In this document: positions 33,639 through 43,159 of the stretch, piece after piece
Layout of the letters: each line of letters starts with the position of its first letter
Numbering within the stretch: position 1 is the stretch's first letter
From: Microbacterium salsuginis
Lineage (GTDB): Bacteria; Actinomycetota; Actinomycetes; Actinomycetales; Microbacteriaceae
Direction of reading: 5' to 3'
Length of the DNA stretch: 64,000 nucleotides
Assembly (NCBI RefSeq): GCF_012524205.1
Contig: NZ_JABACI010000004.1
Location: forward strand, 186,001 to 250,000
The notes under the pieces: model-generated
Databases searched by the model: none
What the model saw: only the letters and a program-made list of their open reading frames with translations
Told to the model about the DNA's origin: nothing
Position numbers and translations under genes: made by a program

Positions 33639-34831
33639 CAGTACTTCCTCCACTCGGGCCGCGCGACCCGCATGAGCGCCTCGAGATAGAAGTAGTCGCC
33701 CCACAGCGTGCCCTCGTCCACGCCGTTGCCCTTCGGCAGGTCGTAGACGCTGTGCAGCAGCAGGGCGTCGGCCTCCTCGGGCGCCGCGGGCGTGTAGTTC
33801 GCGATGAGCGACGCCAGGATCGCGTGCGCCCGGGACGTCCATTCGGCGGCACGCGCAGCATCCGTCTCCACCGTCGCCAGCTCCAGCAGCCCGCACACCG
33901 CGATCGCCGCGGCGGAGCTGTCGCGCGGGGCGTCGCTGCCGTCGGTGTAGACGAGGTCCCAGAACGGCACGTCGTCAGCCGGCAGGTGCCGCAGGAAGTA
34001 CTCGGCACAGCGACGGGATGCCTCGAGCAGCTGCTCGTCGCCGACCACCGCGTAGTTCATGGCGAACCCGTAGATGCCCCACGCCTGGCCGCGGGCCCAG
34101 CAGGACTCGTCGAAGGCGCCCTGCTCGGTCGCACCGCGCAGGGGCTCGCCGGTCTCGGCGTTCCAGTAGAAGGTGTGGAACGTCGAGTCGTCCTCGCGCA
34201 TGATGTGCTCGCGCAGCTGCGCGGTGTGCCGGCGCACGGCGTCGGCGAAGCGCTCCTGACCGGTCTGCTCCCCAGCCCACGTGAGCAACGGCATGTTCAT
34301 GAGGCTGTCGATGATGGTGCGGCCGCGCTGCGCCGGGTCGGACAGGTCACCCCATGCCTGGATGATGCCGGCCGGCTCGAGGAAGCGGCGCATCAGGTGG
34401 TCGGCGGCCAGCAGCGACGCCGAGCGGGCCGACTCGTCGCCGAGCAGGCGCCAGGCGGCCACCGTCGAGAGCGTGTACAGGAAGCCGAGGTCGTGGGTGT
34501 CCAGGTCCTCGCCGTCGCGCACGCGACGCTCGAAGTCCTCGGTGTCCACGAGAGCGGCATCGCGGAACGCGGCGTCCCCGGTCAGCTCCCACGCGAGCCA
34601 CAGCATGCCGGTGCGGAAGCTCGTGGTCCACCCGCGGTTGCCGCCTTCGCCGATCGCGCCTTCCGCGGGGCGCAGCTCGTACCGGTCGCCGACGGTCGTG
34701 TCGCCCGGAAAGCTGCCCCCGAAGGTGGCGATGTTGCGGCGGACCGTCGCGAGCGCCGCCGCGATCGCGGCGTCGGTCTCGCGGGGGGATGCTGCCGCGC
34801 TGGTGCCCTGCACGGGCGAGGTGGACGTCAT
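33635..34831 (-). CDS. Unsaturated glucuronyl hydrolase (GH88)
   Basis: 398 residues with an alpha/alpha6 toroid. Catalytic Asp114 lies in DTHDLGFLYTLS and Asp175 in TIIDSLMNM, matching the two aspartates of GH88 enzymes; QGAFDESCWARGQAWGIYGF and GTLWGDYFYLEALMRV are typical. It hydrates the double bond of unsaturated uronic acids at the non-reducing end of oligosaccharides made by lyases, releasing 5-keto-4-deoxyuronate for kduI. No signal peptide, so it acts in the cytoplasm on imported oligosaccharides. ATG 34831 was picked as the first start with an AAGGA site. Confidence 0.93.
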   Translation of the reverse strand: MTSTSPVQGTSAAASPRETDAAIAAALATVRRNIATFGGSFPGDTTVGDRYELRPAEGAIGEGGNRGWTTSFRTGMLWLAWELTGDAAFRDAALVDTEDFERRVRDGEDLDTHDLGFLYTLSTVAAWRLLGDESARSASLLAADHLMRRFLEPAGIIQAWGDLSDPAQRGRTIIDSLMNMPLLTWAGEQTGQERFADAVRRHTAQLREHIMREDDSTFHTFYWNAETGEPLRGATEQGAFDESCWARGQAWGIYGFAMNYAVVGDEQLLEASRRCAEYFLRHLPADDVPFWDLVYTDGSDAPRDSSAAAIAVCGLLELATVETDAARAAEWTSRAHAILASLIANYTPAAPEEADALLLHSVYDLPKGNGVDEGTLWGDYFYLEALMRVARPEWRKYW

Positions 34832-34874
34832 GGAGAGGGATCCTTCGTTGGGGAGCAGACGGGACGCGCGCCGT

Positions 34875-35582
34875 TCAGGCGCGGGCGGTCTCGTCGAGAT
34901 CGAGGTCGAGGACCGGACGCAGCGTGTACCGCGAGTTGGTCCAGGCGAGATAGAGGGCTGCGGATGCTGTGAGCCCGAGTCCGATCGCGGGTGCCGCCGC
35001 GAACACCGCGGCCTGCACCACGAGCACCGCCAGCGAGACCGCGGTGAGGTACCAGCGGCGCAGGCCGAGGTATCCGCTCGCCCGCAGCACATCGCGAAGG
35101 GGCGCCGTCGGCGCCTCGGCGATCGCGACCAGCGCGATGAGGCCCACCGCGACCGCCAGGACGGCCAGCACCGCGAGGAGCGGCACGGTGAAGACGGCGG
35201 CCGGCGTGGCCGACAGCATCCGGACGTCCACGAGCAGGACCACGACGAACGCCGTGACACCCGCACCGATCAGGAGCGCACGGCGCCAGGTGTCGCGAAG
35301 GCCCGCACCGAAGGCGCGGATCGGGCTGCGCCCGCCCTCGCCATGCTCACGGAAGGCGCGGAAGGCGGCGGCGAGGCCCGGCGCCGCGAGCGGCGCGGCC
35401 ACCGCGAGAAGCGGCCATGACCGCGCCGGATCGGTCGTCGCCAGCAGCACCACGAGCGGGAGCGACGCGAGCAGGAGGAGGAGGTTCGTGATCAGCCCGA
35501 GGTACAGCATCCCGATGAGGGATGCCCACATCTCGTGCGAGACCAGACCGTTGAGTCTCTGGAGGGCACCGGTTCGCTTCAT
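34875..35582 (-). CDS. DUF624 (YesL-type) membrane protein
   Basis: 235 residues with about six hydrophobic segments (MLYLGLITNLLLLLASLPLVVLL; LLAVAAPLAAPGLAAAF; LLIGAGVTAFVVVLL; VFTVPLLAVLAVLAVAVGLIALV; two more in the C-terminal half). The N-terminal WASLIGMLYLGLITNLL and end TNSRYTL..V fit the YesL/DUF624 family, which sits next to sugar importers and polysaccharide enzymes in Gram-positive bacteria. Its function is unknown, perhaps transporter-associated. It starts 3 bp after the upstream permease stop. Confidence 0.8.
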   Translation of the reverse strand: MKRTGALQRLNGLVSHEMWASLIGMLYLGLITNLLLLLASLPLVVLLATTDPARSWPLLAVAAPLAAPGLAAAFRAFREHGEGGRSPIRAFGAGLRDTWRRALLIGAGVTAFVVVLLVDVRMLSATPAAVFTVPLLAVLAVLAVAVGLIALVAIAEAPTAPLRDVLRASGYLGLRRWYLTAVSLAVLVVQAAVFAAAPAIGLGLTASAALYLAWTNSRYTLRPVLDLDLDETARA

Positions 35583-35585
35583 GGC

Positions 35586-36533
35586 TCAGCCCTTCAGTCC
35601 GCTGGTCGCGATGCCTTCGACGAAGTACTTCTGGCCGAGCAGGAAGATGATCGCGATGGGGATGACCGAGATCGTCAGGCCCGCGAACAGCAGCGCGTAG
35701 TTGGTGTCGAAGAGGTTGGACACGAAGCTCTTCAGGCCGAGCTGAATGGTCCACAGGTCGGGGTTGCGCAGGTAGATGAGCGGCCCGAGATAGTCGTTCC
35801 ACGTCGTAACGAACGTCAGCAGCGTGAGGCTGGCGAGTGCCGGGATCGACAGCGGCAGCATGATGCGGCGCCAGATCCCGTACTCGCTGAGTCCGTCCAG
35901 GCGGGCCGCCTCGGACAGCTCCTCGGGGATCGTCTCGTAGAACTGCTTCATCAGGAACACGCCGAACGCGCCGAACGCCTGCAGCAGGATGATGGCCCAC
36001 AGCGTGTTCGAGACCTTGAAGTTCGACAGCAGGATGAACTGCGGGATCATGTATGACTGCCACGGCACGGCGATCGTTCCGACGTACAGCAGGAACAGGA
36101 CGTCGCGTCCGCGGAAGCGCATCTTCGCGAAGCCATAGGCGGCGAACGAGCCGGTGAGCACCTGGAGGAAGGTCACGACGACGGCCAGGAACAGCGTGTT
36201 GCGGATCCACGTCAGCATGTCGGACTGGGTCCAGATGTCGATGTAGTTCTGCCACACGATGGTCTCGGGGAACCACTGCACCGGCACCGAGAACACCTCG
36301 TTGGCCGTCTTGAGCGAGCTCATGACCATCCAGGCGAACGGCGTGAGCAGGCCGATCGCGAAGACGACGAGCGCGAGGTACATCGCGATCCGCGCGACGC
36401 GGCGCCCGGGGGTCATCTTCTCGGTGTCGGTCGGGCGGGGGGCGTCGCCGGTGAGCTTGCGCAGGCCGCGGCGAGGCGCCGGGGGCGCGACGATCGCGAC
36501 GGTCCGCATGTCTGTCTGGGTCTGGCCGGCCAT
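35586..36533 (-). CDS. Carbohydrate ABC transporter permease (MalG/LplC-like)
   Basis: 315 residues. Six membrane segments; the ATPase-contact EAA loop ELSEAARLDGLSEYGIWRRIMLPLSIPAL is intact. The 45-residue cytoplasmic N-terminus is somewhat long. Together with the next gene it forms the translocation pore for oligosaccharides bound by the lipoprotein at 37629. No ATPase is encoded in the cluster, so a shared MsiK-type ATPase elsewhere probably drives it, as is common in actinobacteria. Start ATG 36533 overlaps the upstream stop. Confidence 0.92.
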   Translation of the reverse strand: MAGQTQTDMRTVAIVAPPAPRRGLRKLTGDAPRPTDTEKMTPGRRVARIAMYLALVVFAIGLLTPFAWMVMSSLKTANEVFSVPVQWFPETIVWQNYIDIWTQSDMLTWIRNTLFLAVVVTFLQVLTGSFAAYGFAKMRFRGRDVLFLLYVGTIAVPWQSYMIPQFILLSNFKVSNTLWAIILLQAFGAFGVFLMKQFYETIPEELSEAARLDGLSEYGIWRRIMLPLSIPALASLTLLTFVTTWNDYLGPLIYLRNPDLWTIQLGLKSFVSNLFDTNYALLFAGLTISVIPIAIIFLLGQKYFVEGIATSGLKG

Positions 36534-37471
36534 CAGATGCTCCGCTTCTTGTTCCACAGGAACTGGAGGATCGTCACGATGATGCACATGAAGAACAGCG
36601 CGACGGCCGCCGCGGAGGCGTAGCCGAACTGGCTCTCTTCGAAGCCCTTGCGGTAGATGAACTGCGACAGCACGAGCGTGGACTGTCCGGGCCCGCCATC
36701 GGTCATGACGAGGATCAGGTCGAAGATCTTGAACGAGTTGATCGTCAGCATCACGGTGACGAAGAACATCGTGGGCCGCAGGCACGGCAGCGTCACGTTG
36801 ACGAATCGCTGCCAGACACCGGCACCGTCGACGCGGGCGGCCTCGTGCAGCTCACGCGGCACGGTCTGCAGGCCGGCGAGGAAGAGGATCATGTAGTAGC
36901 CCATGTCGCGCCACGTGCCGACGATGACGACGGCGGGCATCGCCCACTCGGGCGACGTGAGCCAGCCGGGCGGGTTCTGGATGCCGATGAACCGGAGGAA
37001 CTCGTTGATCGGGCCGAACTCGGGGCTGAAGAGCAGGTTCCACACCACCGCGATCGCGACGATCGAGGTGATGTAGGGGAAGAACGCCGCCGTGCGGAAG
37101 AAGGCGACGCCGCGCAGCTTGTTGTTCAGGAGCAGCGCGAGACCCAGCGAGACGACGATGGTCAGCGGGATGTGCAGCACCGAGTAGTAGAGCGTGTTGA
37201 CGACCGAGATGCGGAAGCTGCCGTCGCCGATGAGCCGCTCGAAGTTGGCCAGGCCGATCCAGTCGGCCTTGCCGAAGACGTTCCAGTTGGTGAAAGCCAT
37301 GTAGAACAGCACGACGATCGGCACGAGGGTCAGCACGCCGAAGCCGATGAAGTTCGGGAGGATGAAGCTCCAGCCGATCAGGGTGTTGCGCAGGCGCAGC
37401 TTCGAGCGCCGGCGGCGCGGCGGCACCGACGGCGGTGCGGCGTCCGTCTCGGTCGCGGTGATGGTCGCCAT
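36533..37471 (-). CDS. Carbohydrate ABC transporter permease (MalF/LplB-like)
   Basis: 312 residues with six membrane segments (TLIGWSFILPNFIGFGVLTLVPIVVLFYM first) and the EAA loop ELHEAARVDGAGVWQRFVNVTLPCL. It pairs with the following permease. A cytoplasmic Arg/Pro-rich N-terminus precedes the first helix. ATG 37471 has GGAGGTCC upstream. Between it and the binding-protein gene lies a 13-bp perfect hairpin that may lower permease expression relative to the binding protein. Confidence 0.92.
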   Translation of the reverse strand: MATITATETDAAPPSVPPRRRRSKLRLRNTLIGWSFILPNFIGFGVLTLVPIVVLFYMAFTNWNVFGKADWIGLANFERLIGDGSFRISVVNTLYYSVLHIPLTIVVSLGLALLLNNKLRGVAFFRTAAFFPYITSIVAIAVVWNLLFSPEFGPINEFLRFIGIQNPPGWLTSPEWAMPAVVIVGTWRDMGYYMILFLAGLQTVPRELHEAARVDGAGVWQRFVNVTLPCLRPTMFFVTVMLTINSFKIFDLILVMTDGGPGQSTLVLSQFIYRKGFEESQFGYASAAAVALFFMCIIVTILQFLWNKKRSI

Positions 37472-37514
37472 GGCGGACCTCCGGTGGGGTGAAGAAGACG
37501 TGGGGGGTGCCCGG

Positions 37515-37547
37515 CGGCGGGCTCAGGTTCGGGTCCTGAGCCCGCCG
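37515..37547 (-). terminator. Strong hairpin between binding-protein and permease genes
   Basis: 13-bp perfect stem CGGCGGGCTCAGG / CCTGAGCCCGCCG with a 7-base loop TTCGGGT, about 80 bp after the binding-protein stop. Either a partial terminator or an mRNA-stabilising end, so that the binding protein is made in excess over the permeases. Confidence 0.65.
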
Positions 37548-37628
37548 CGGGACGGCGGCCGGCGAGTCGCCGACCGGTCGTCAAGCGCGGGAGTCGTCTA
37601 GACGATCGCGTCGCTCAGACGATCGGGA

Positions 37629-38927
37629 TCAGTCCAGGCCGACCTCGTTGGCGACGCGCTCCTGCGCCTCGGTGATCGCGTCGGCGACCGGCATCGAACC
37701 GGACATGATCGCGGTGTGCATGTCGTTCAGGATGCCCTGGATCGCCGCGGTCTTGTTCGACGTCGGGTTCTCGGGGAACACCTCGTGCGTCGAGTAGGCG
37801 AACTTCGACAGGTCGTCGGCGGGTGCGCCGTCGACGGCGAAGTACGTCTCGACGACCGAGTCGCTCAGCAGCGCCGGCGTGATGCCGATGCCGGCGAGGA
37901 TCTGCGCGCCCTCTTCGCCCGCCGCGAAGGCGAGGAAGTCCTTGGCCGCCTGCACCTTGGAGTCGTCGATCGCGGCGTTGATGCCGAAGCCGGTCGGGTC
38001 GCCGAAGGTCACCGGGGTGTTGTCCAGGCCTGCGGTCGAGTCATCGACCTGCGGGATCGGCGCGATGCCCCACTCGAAGTCGTCCGCATCGCCCGACGCC
38101 TGCTGTGCGATGAGCGTCGCGACGAACCAGGTGCCCATCGGCAGCATCGCGGCGTTCTGCTTGCCGAACTCGCCCTGGTAGGTGAGCTGGTTCGCCTTGG
38201 CGGTGTTGAAGTCGACCTGGTAGCCGTCGCCCTGGAGCGCGAGCACGTTCTCGTAGAACGGCTCCATGTACTCGTAGTCGCCGGTCAGGACGTCGGTGTC
38301 GGACTGCGCGCTGGCGAAGCCCTGCACGGTCGACTGCCAGTTGTGGAGGTAGGCGCCCTTGGCCGTGCCGCCGGCGGCGGCGATGCCCTCGGTCAGCGCC
38401 GCAGCGGCCTCGCTGTAGTCGTCCCACGTCCACGAGCCGTCGGGGTGCTCGACGCCCGCCTGATCGAAGAGCGCCTTGTTGTAGAACAGCACCCACGAGT
38501 CGTTGCGGTAGGGAACCGCGTAGGCGGTGCCGTCGACCTCGTACGAGGCGGCGCCGCTGATCCCGTCGGGCAGCTCGACGTCCGACACGTCGAGGAGCTG
38601 GCCGCCCTCGACGAACGTCGGGACGAACTTGACCTCCTTCTGCGTGATGATGTCGGGGCCGGAGCCGGCCGCGAGGTCGGCGGTGAGCAGCGTGTTGTAC
38701 TCGGCCGGGTCGTAGCCCTTGAGCTCGATCGTGACGTCGGGGTTCTCTTCCTGGAACGCGTCGGCCAGCGCCTGGAACTCGGGCGTGGTGTCGAGGCTCC
38801 AGCCCGACAGGGTGAGCGTGACCGGACCCGACTCCTCTGCCGGGGTCTCGGAGCTGCCGCTGCAGGCGGCGAGCGAGAGCGTCGCCACGACGGCGACGCC
38901 GGCCGCGGCTGCGAACTTGCGCTTCAT
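37629..38927 (-). CDS. Extracellular sugar-binding lipoprotein of ABC importer
   Basis: 432 residues. Lipobox SLAACSGSS gives a lipid-anchored protein. The mature part is a cluster-B type (SBP_bac_1) sugar-binding fold: VTLTLSGWSLDTTPEFQALADAFQEENPDVTIELKGYDP, then AVPYRNDSWVLFYNKALFDQAGV, WTWDDYSEAAAALT, and GDPTGFGINAAIDDSK. It should deliver oligosaccharides, here probably unsaturated uronate-containing ones, to the two permeases. ATG 38927 is preceded by AGGAG. Confidence 0.93.
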   Translation of the reverse strand: MKRKFAAAAGVAVVATLSLAACSGSSETPAEESGPVTLTLSGWSLDTTPEFQALADAFQEENPDVTIELKGYDPAEYNTLLTADLAAGSGPDIITQKEVKFVPTFVEGGQLLDVSDVELPDGISGAASYEVDGTAYAVPYRNDSWVLFYNKALFDQAGVEHPDGSWTWDDYSEAAAALTEGIAAAGGTAKGAYLHNWQSTVQGFASAQSDTDVLTGDYEYMEPFYENVLALQGDGYQVDFNTAKANQLTYQGEFGKQNAAMLPMGTWFVATLIAQQASGDADDFEWGIAPIPQVDDSTAGLDNTPVTFGDPTGFGINAAIDDSKVQAAKDFLAFAAGEEGAQILAGIGITPALLSDSVVETYFAVDGAPADDLSKFAYSTHEVFPENPTSNKTAAIQGILNDMHTAIMSGSMPVADAITEAQERVANEVGLD

Positions 38928-38976
38928 GGGGGGTACTCCTTTGTGATTGCCGGACCCGTCATCGGGCCCTTCGGGG

Positions 38977-41019
38977 TTACCGGATCGCGCCGGGCGCTTC
39001 GCCGGGGTGTGCGAGGCGACTCGTGGTCGCCGTCCCGTCCGGCCAGGTGACCGAGACGGTGGTCTGGGATGCGTCGCCGCTCAGGGCGACCGAGGTTTCG
39101 GTGGCAGCCGCGGACGGGGCGCCGGTGAGTTCGATGAGGGTCGCGATCCACTCGCCGACGGCGACCGGATACTCGACGACGGGCACGGCCGCCTCGGCGC
39201 CGAGCGGGCTGGCGTCGCGGCGCACCTCGATGCGGGGCTCACCCTGTCCGAGAAGGGGACGGATGCTGCTCCGCAGGCCGTTCGCGACGGCCACAGGCGA
39301 GGCATCCGATGTCGACTTCTCGACGGTGCCTCCTGCCGCAGTGTCTCCTGCCGCAGTGTCTCCTGCCGCGGTGTCTCCGGCCAGCGCCCAGCCGCCCACG
39401 CGCAGGCGCAGCGACGCGGGGTCCGCACCGGGCTCGAGCGACTCGACGCGCGCCAGCCGCACCTCCCACGGCCCGCGGACGAGCGAGTGCACGGTGACGA
39501 CGCCGGCGAGTTCGACGTCGCCCGCCAGGCCCGACCCGTGGCGGTGCGGCGAGGGCCGCGGCGTGAGCCAATGCGCGTGAGAACGGGACGCAGCGATGCC
39601 GAGCCGGCCGTGCTCGTCGTCCTGCACGCGCACGTCGACGAGCTCCATCGCGGCGCGATGGGTCGCCCGGCCGGTCGCGTCGACGAGCGCGACGGACTGC
39701 TCGAGCGGCTGCTCCCATGCTCGCTCGTCGGCGAGAGGAGCGGTGGCGGTGGAGTACCCGATGCGCGCGTACAGCGGCGAGTCGCCGACGAGGCTGCCGG
39801 CGGCCGCCTTGTCGGTGCCGTGGTTGACCACGCGCACGATGCCGTCCGCCTGCGTACCCGAGACCACCCAGCCGGCCGAGCGGACGACGCGCAGCTGGTC
39901 GGCCGCATCGACCGGCAGCGGCACCGCCGGCGCTGCCCACACCGGGTGATCGGCGGGCAGTGCGACGCCGAGCAGCCCCTTGACGGCCCAGTAGGGCGAT
40001 CCCGGACCGGAGTAGGACTGCGCCAGCTCGCGCCACTCGTGGTGCCAGCCGATCGTGAGCACACCGTCGTCACCGGGCACGTCGTGCTCGTCGAAGTGGG
40101 CGACGACGGCGTTCGCGGCGCGGCGCAACTGGCCGAGCGGTACCGAGGGCACCTCGGCGAACGCGCCGACCCAGAACGGCGCCGCGGCGGCGAAGCGGTA
40201 GATGAGGCTGCGGCCTTGGATGAGCGGCGAGCCGTCAGCGCCCACGAGGGCAACGGCATCCTGCAGGAACCGGTCCAGGCCCGCGACGTCGGCGGCCGTG
40301 CGGCCGGCGGCGAGCTCTTCGGCGCCCTGCATGCGCGACCACAGCACCGGGTACACGTGCAGCGCCCAGCCGACGTAGTGGTCGTAGGCGCGTTCGGGAC
40401 CGTCCGAGATCCAGCCGTCCTCACGCACCAGCGAGTCGTGCAGTGCGAGATCGTCGGCGAGGTCTGCCGCCGACCAGGGTCCGCCGACCGAGCGCAGGAA
40501 CGTCTGCACGACGACGCGGAACCACAGCCAGTTCGTCTTCGGGTAGGTCGAATCCCCCACGACGGGCGCGAGGTAGTCGATCACGCGCTGCTGCGTGAGC
40601 GCGTCGAGTCGGTCCCAGATCCACGGGCGGGTCATGTCGAGCACGAGCGCGAGCGAGGCCGCCTCGACCTTGGCCTGAGCGTGCTCGTCCAGGCGGACCC
40701 AGCGGTCCGCGGCATCCGGATCCACTCCCGTGACCACACCGCGACGGTAGAAGTCGGCCAGCTCGTCGAGGCCCTCGCCCCGAGCGCCGACCAGGCGGAA
40801 CCCGGCGAGCAGGAACGTGCGGGCGAAACCCTCGAGTCCGTCGACGGCGCGGCCGTACCCACCCTCTTCGCCGGGGAACGTGATGCGGGCATTGCCGGGC
40901 GACGCGTAGGATCGCGCGGAGTCGAGCAGTCGGTCGGCGTAGGCGAGCCACTGCTCACGCGACCAGTCGGCGCTCACGGCGGAACGCCGCGATGTTGCTG
41001 CCGGCTGCTCGATCGTCAC
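38977..41019 (-). CDS. DUF2264 domain protein
   Basis: 680 residues. No signal peptide. The long N-terminal half shows the DUF2264 pattern: GRAVDGLEGFARTFLLAGFRL, VDPDAADRWV, NWLWFRVVVQTFLR, ERAYDHYVGWALHVYPVLWS, SLIYRFAAAAPFWVGAF. The family occurs in polysaccharide utilisation clusters; a glycan-degrading or modifying role is inferred. The C-terminal 250 residues are beta-rich. A 15-bp triplicate adds a GDTAAGDTAAGDTAAG linker. Start GTG 41019 has AAGGAGATC upstream. It opens the minus-strand operon and is divergent to the heparinase gene. Confidence 0.85.
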   Translation of the reverse strand: MTIEQPAATSRRSAVSADWSREQWLAYADRLLDSARSYASPGNARITFPGEEGGYGRAVDGLEGFARTFLLAGFRLVGARGEGLDELADFYRRGVVTGVDPDAADRWVRLDEHAQAKVEAASLALVLDMTRPWIWDRLDALTQQRVIDYLAPVVGDSTYPKTNWLWFRVVVQTFLRSVGGPWSAADLADDLALHDSLVREDGWISDGPERAYDHYVGWALHVYPVLWSRMQGAEELAAGRTAADVAGLDRFLQDAVALVGADGSPLIQGRSLIYRFAAAAPFWVGAFAEVPSVPLGQLRRAANAVVAHFDEHDVPGDDGVLTIGWHHEWRELAQSYSGPGSPYWAVKGLLGVALPADHPVWAAPAVPLPVDAADQLRVVRSAGWVVSGTQADGIVRVVNHGTDKAAAGSLVGDSPLYARIGYSTATAPLADERAWEQPLEQSVALVDATGRATHRAAMELVDVRVQDDEHGRLGIAASRSHAHWLTPRPSPHRHGSGLAGDVELAGVVTVHSLVRGPWEVRLARVESLEPGADPASLRLRVGGWALAGDTAAGDTAAGDTAAGGTVEKSTSDASPVAVANGLRSSIRPLLGQGEPRIEVRRDASPLGAEAAVPVVEYPVAVGEWIATLIELTGAPSAAATETSVALSGDASQTTVSVTWPDGTATTSRLAHPGEAPGAIR
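39331..39375 (-). repeat. Three 15-bp tandem units in the DUF2264 gene
   Basis: TCCTGCCGCAGTGTC twice followed by TCCTGCCGCGGTGTC, in frame, coding GDTAA repeats of a flexible linker. A likely slippage site. Confidence 0.85.
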
Positions 41020-41099
41020 GGGATCTCCTTCGATTCGTCACCGCCCGATGCCTGAGCGGGAGGGCGACCGTTTGGGAGCGTAGCAATCCGTTTCGGTCA

Positions 41100-41128
41100 T
41101 TGCAAGGCTGATTCAGATTCGTTATGAT
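41100..41128 (+). promoter_or_regulatory. Promoter of the heparinase-regulator operon
   Basis: -35 TTGCAA (41100-41105), 17-bp spacer, -10 TATGAT (41123-41128), unusually AT-rich for this genome. Around the -10 are TCAGA (41113) and TCTGA (41133), arms of a possible operator centred on the promoter. It lies 58 bp before GTG 41186 and faces away from the DUF2264 gene. Confidence 0.7.
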
Positions 41129-41185
41129 CGTTTCTGATCGCTTTACCGAGCGACTCGACGCTCGCCGAATCGATGAGGAGACGCT

Positions 41186-43159
41186 GTGACGACGACGGTC
41201 CCGACGCCCGCTCCCGTCTTCGAGGGCGTGCTGGCGGCGCGGTACCGTGCGCAGACCGGCGTCGGCGCCGGCGGATTCGAGTCGGCGCTCCCGGCGCTCC
41301 TCGCCGCACCCGACCAGGCGCTCCCCGTCCCGCCGGCCGACGTCCGTACGGTGTGGGGTCAGGGCGGCAGCGCCGATCCGGTCGCCGTGGCCGAGATCCT
41401 CCACCGCGCCCGAGCCGACAGCGCCCAGCCGTGGCCTGTCCCCCTCGCAACCGCCGCCGCGCGCCTGCACGACGACGGCGATCGCGAGGGCTGGGAGTCG
41501 GTCGCGTTCGAACGCCAGCGGCGCCTCTCGCGCGCCGCCCTCGCCGCCACGCACACTCTCTCTGCCACGGCGCTCGGCGAGGTGCTCGACGGCGTGTGGC
41601 TGCTGTGCGAGCAGAGCTCGTGGTGCTGGCCCGCGCACGACGACGCGCTGCGCGCGCACGGCTCGGTGCTACCGGTCGTCACCGATCCGTACCTCGACCT
41701 CGGCGCGGGCGAGGCCGTCGGCCAGCTCGCCTGGATCGACCACGTGCTGGGTGCGCGGCTCGAGGCCCGGTATCCCGGCATCCGTTCCCGCATCCGGCAC
41801 GAGGCGCGTGTTCGCGTGTTCGACCCGTTCACACGGCGCCGCGACTGGCACTGGCTCGGTCTCGACGGCGACGTGCACAACTGGAACCCGTGGATCCACG
41901 GCAACGTGCTGGTCGCCGCGCTGCGTCTGCTCGACGCGCCGGGCGACGCCGCCGAGCGGGCTCGTGTCGTGGCGCTGGCGATCGAGGGCATCGACCGGTA
42001 TGTCACGGCCCTGCCGCCCGACGGCGCGATCGACGAGGGGTACGCGTACTGGTGGAACGGCGCGTGCCGGGCGCTCGAGGCCCTCGACATCCTGCGCCAC
42101 GCGACCGGCGGCGCGCTCGACGCCGCAGACATCCCCGCGCTGCGCGAGACGGTGGCGTTCCCCCACCGCATGCACCTCTCGGGCGGCTGGTACCTCAACC
42201 TCGCCGACGGCCAGGCCCGCCCGCTCGCCGCGCAGCCGTGGCACGCGCTGCATCGAGCGGCGCGTGCCGTCGGAGATCCGGATGCCGCGGCCCACGCCGC
42301 CGCGCATCGAGTCGCCGGTGCACCCGCCGCCAGTGAGCACGAGGGTCTCGGACGCCTGCTGCGGGCCATCACCGACACGGAGTGGGTCGGTGCGGTCGAG
42401 GACGCGGCGCCGCTCCCCCGGGACGTGTGGCTGCCGTCGACCGAGGTGCTGCTGGCGCGCCCCCGCGGCGGATCGGCCGCGGGTCTGACGCTCGCCGCGA
42501 AGGGCGGCCACAACGACGAGCACCACAACCACAACGACGTCGGCTCGTTCGTCGTCGCCTCCGACGGGGTGCCCGTCATCGTCGACGCAGGCCGGCCGAC
42601 GTACACCCTGCAGACGTTCGGCCCGGATCGCTACGACATCTGGACGATGCAGAGCGGATGGCACAACGTGCCGGTCATCGGCGGCGCCGAGCAGGGCGCG
42701 GGCGCCGGGTTCGCGGCATCCGGCGTCGAAGCGCTCATCACGGATGCCTCGGCCTCGCTGTCGATGGACCTCTCGGGCGCCTACCCCGGCGTCACCACGC
42801 CGTGGCGGCGCACCGTGCGCCTCGACCGCGAAGCCGGCCGCGTGACCGTCGAGGACTCGTGGCCCTCAGCCGGCTCGGCCGAAGGCTCGCCGACGTCGAT
42901 CCGGATGCTGCTCGCCGGCGACGTGCGCCTCGGGGATGCCGAGACGCTCATCGTGACGCCCCTGGACGGCGCGTCGCCGGTGCGGATCTCGTGGCCCGCC
43001 GGCGTGCCCGCGGCCCTCGTGGTGCGCGAACTGGACGACCCGATGCTCTCGGAGGTGTGGGGGCAGAGCCTGACACGCCTCGACCTCGACGTGACGACGC
43101 GCGACCACGTCGTGGTCACGGTAGAACTGGACCAGACGAACGCGGAGGACGCACGATGA
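41186..43159 (+). CDS. Heparinase II/III family polysaccharide lyase
   Basis: 657 residues. The N-terminal part is a helical barrel (WLLCEQSSWCWPAHDD; WLGLDGDVHNWNPWIHGNVLVAALRLL; IDEGYAYWWNGACRALEALD) and the C-terminal part the beta-rich heparinase II/III-like domain, including AKGGHNDEHHNHNDVGSFVV and VIVDAGRPTYTLQTFGPDRYD. HNHNDVG is the metal/catalytic motif of this family (heparin, alginate and related uronate polymers). It has no signal peptide, so it acts on imported oligosaccharides. Target polymer unknown. GTG 41186 has GAGGAG. The stop overlaps the regulator ATG. Confidence 0.88.
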   Translation: MTTTVPTPAPVFEGVLAARYRAQTGVGAGGFESALPALLAAPDQALPVPPADVRTVWGQGGSADPVAVAEILHRARADSAQPWPVPLATAAARLHDDGDREGWESVAFERQRRLSRAALAATHTLSATALGEVLDGVWLLCEQSSWCWPAHDDALRAHGSVLPVVTDPYLDLGAGEAVGQLAWIDHVLGARLEARYPGIRSRIRHEARVRVFDPFTRRRDWHWLGLDGDVHNWNPWIHGNVLVAALRLLDAPGDAAERARVVALAIEGIDRYVTALPPDGAIDEGYAYWWNGACRALEALDILRHATGGALDAADIPALRETVAFPHRMHLSGGWYLNLADGQARPLAAQPWHALHRAARAVGDPDAAAHAAAHRVAGAPAASEHEGLGRLLRAITDTEWVGAVEDAAPLPRDVWLPSTEVLLARPRGGSAAGLTLAAKGGHNDEHHNHNDVGSFVVASDGVPVIVDAGRPTYTLQTFGPDRYDIWTMQSGWHNVPVIGGAEQGAGAGFAASGVEALITDASASLSMDLSGAYPGVTTPWRRTVRLDREAGRVTVEDSWPSAGSAEGSPTSIRMLLAGDVRLGDAETLIVTPLDGASPVRISWPAGVPAALVVRELDDPMLSEVWGQSLTRLDLDVTTRDHVVVTVELDQTNAEDAR

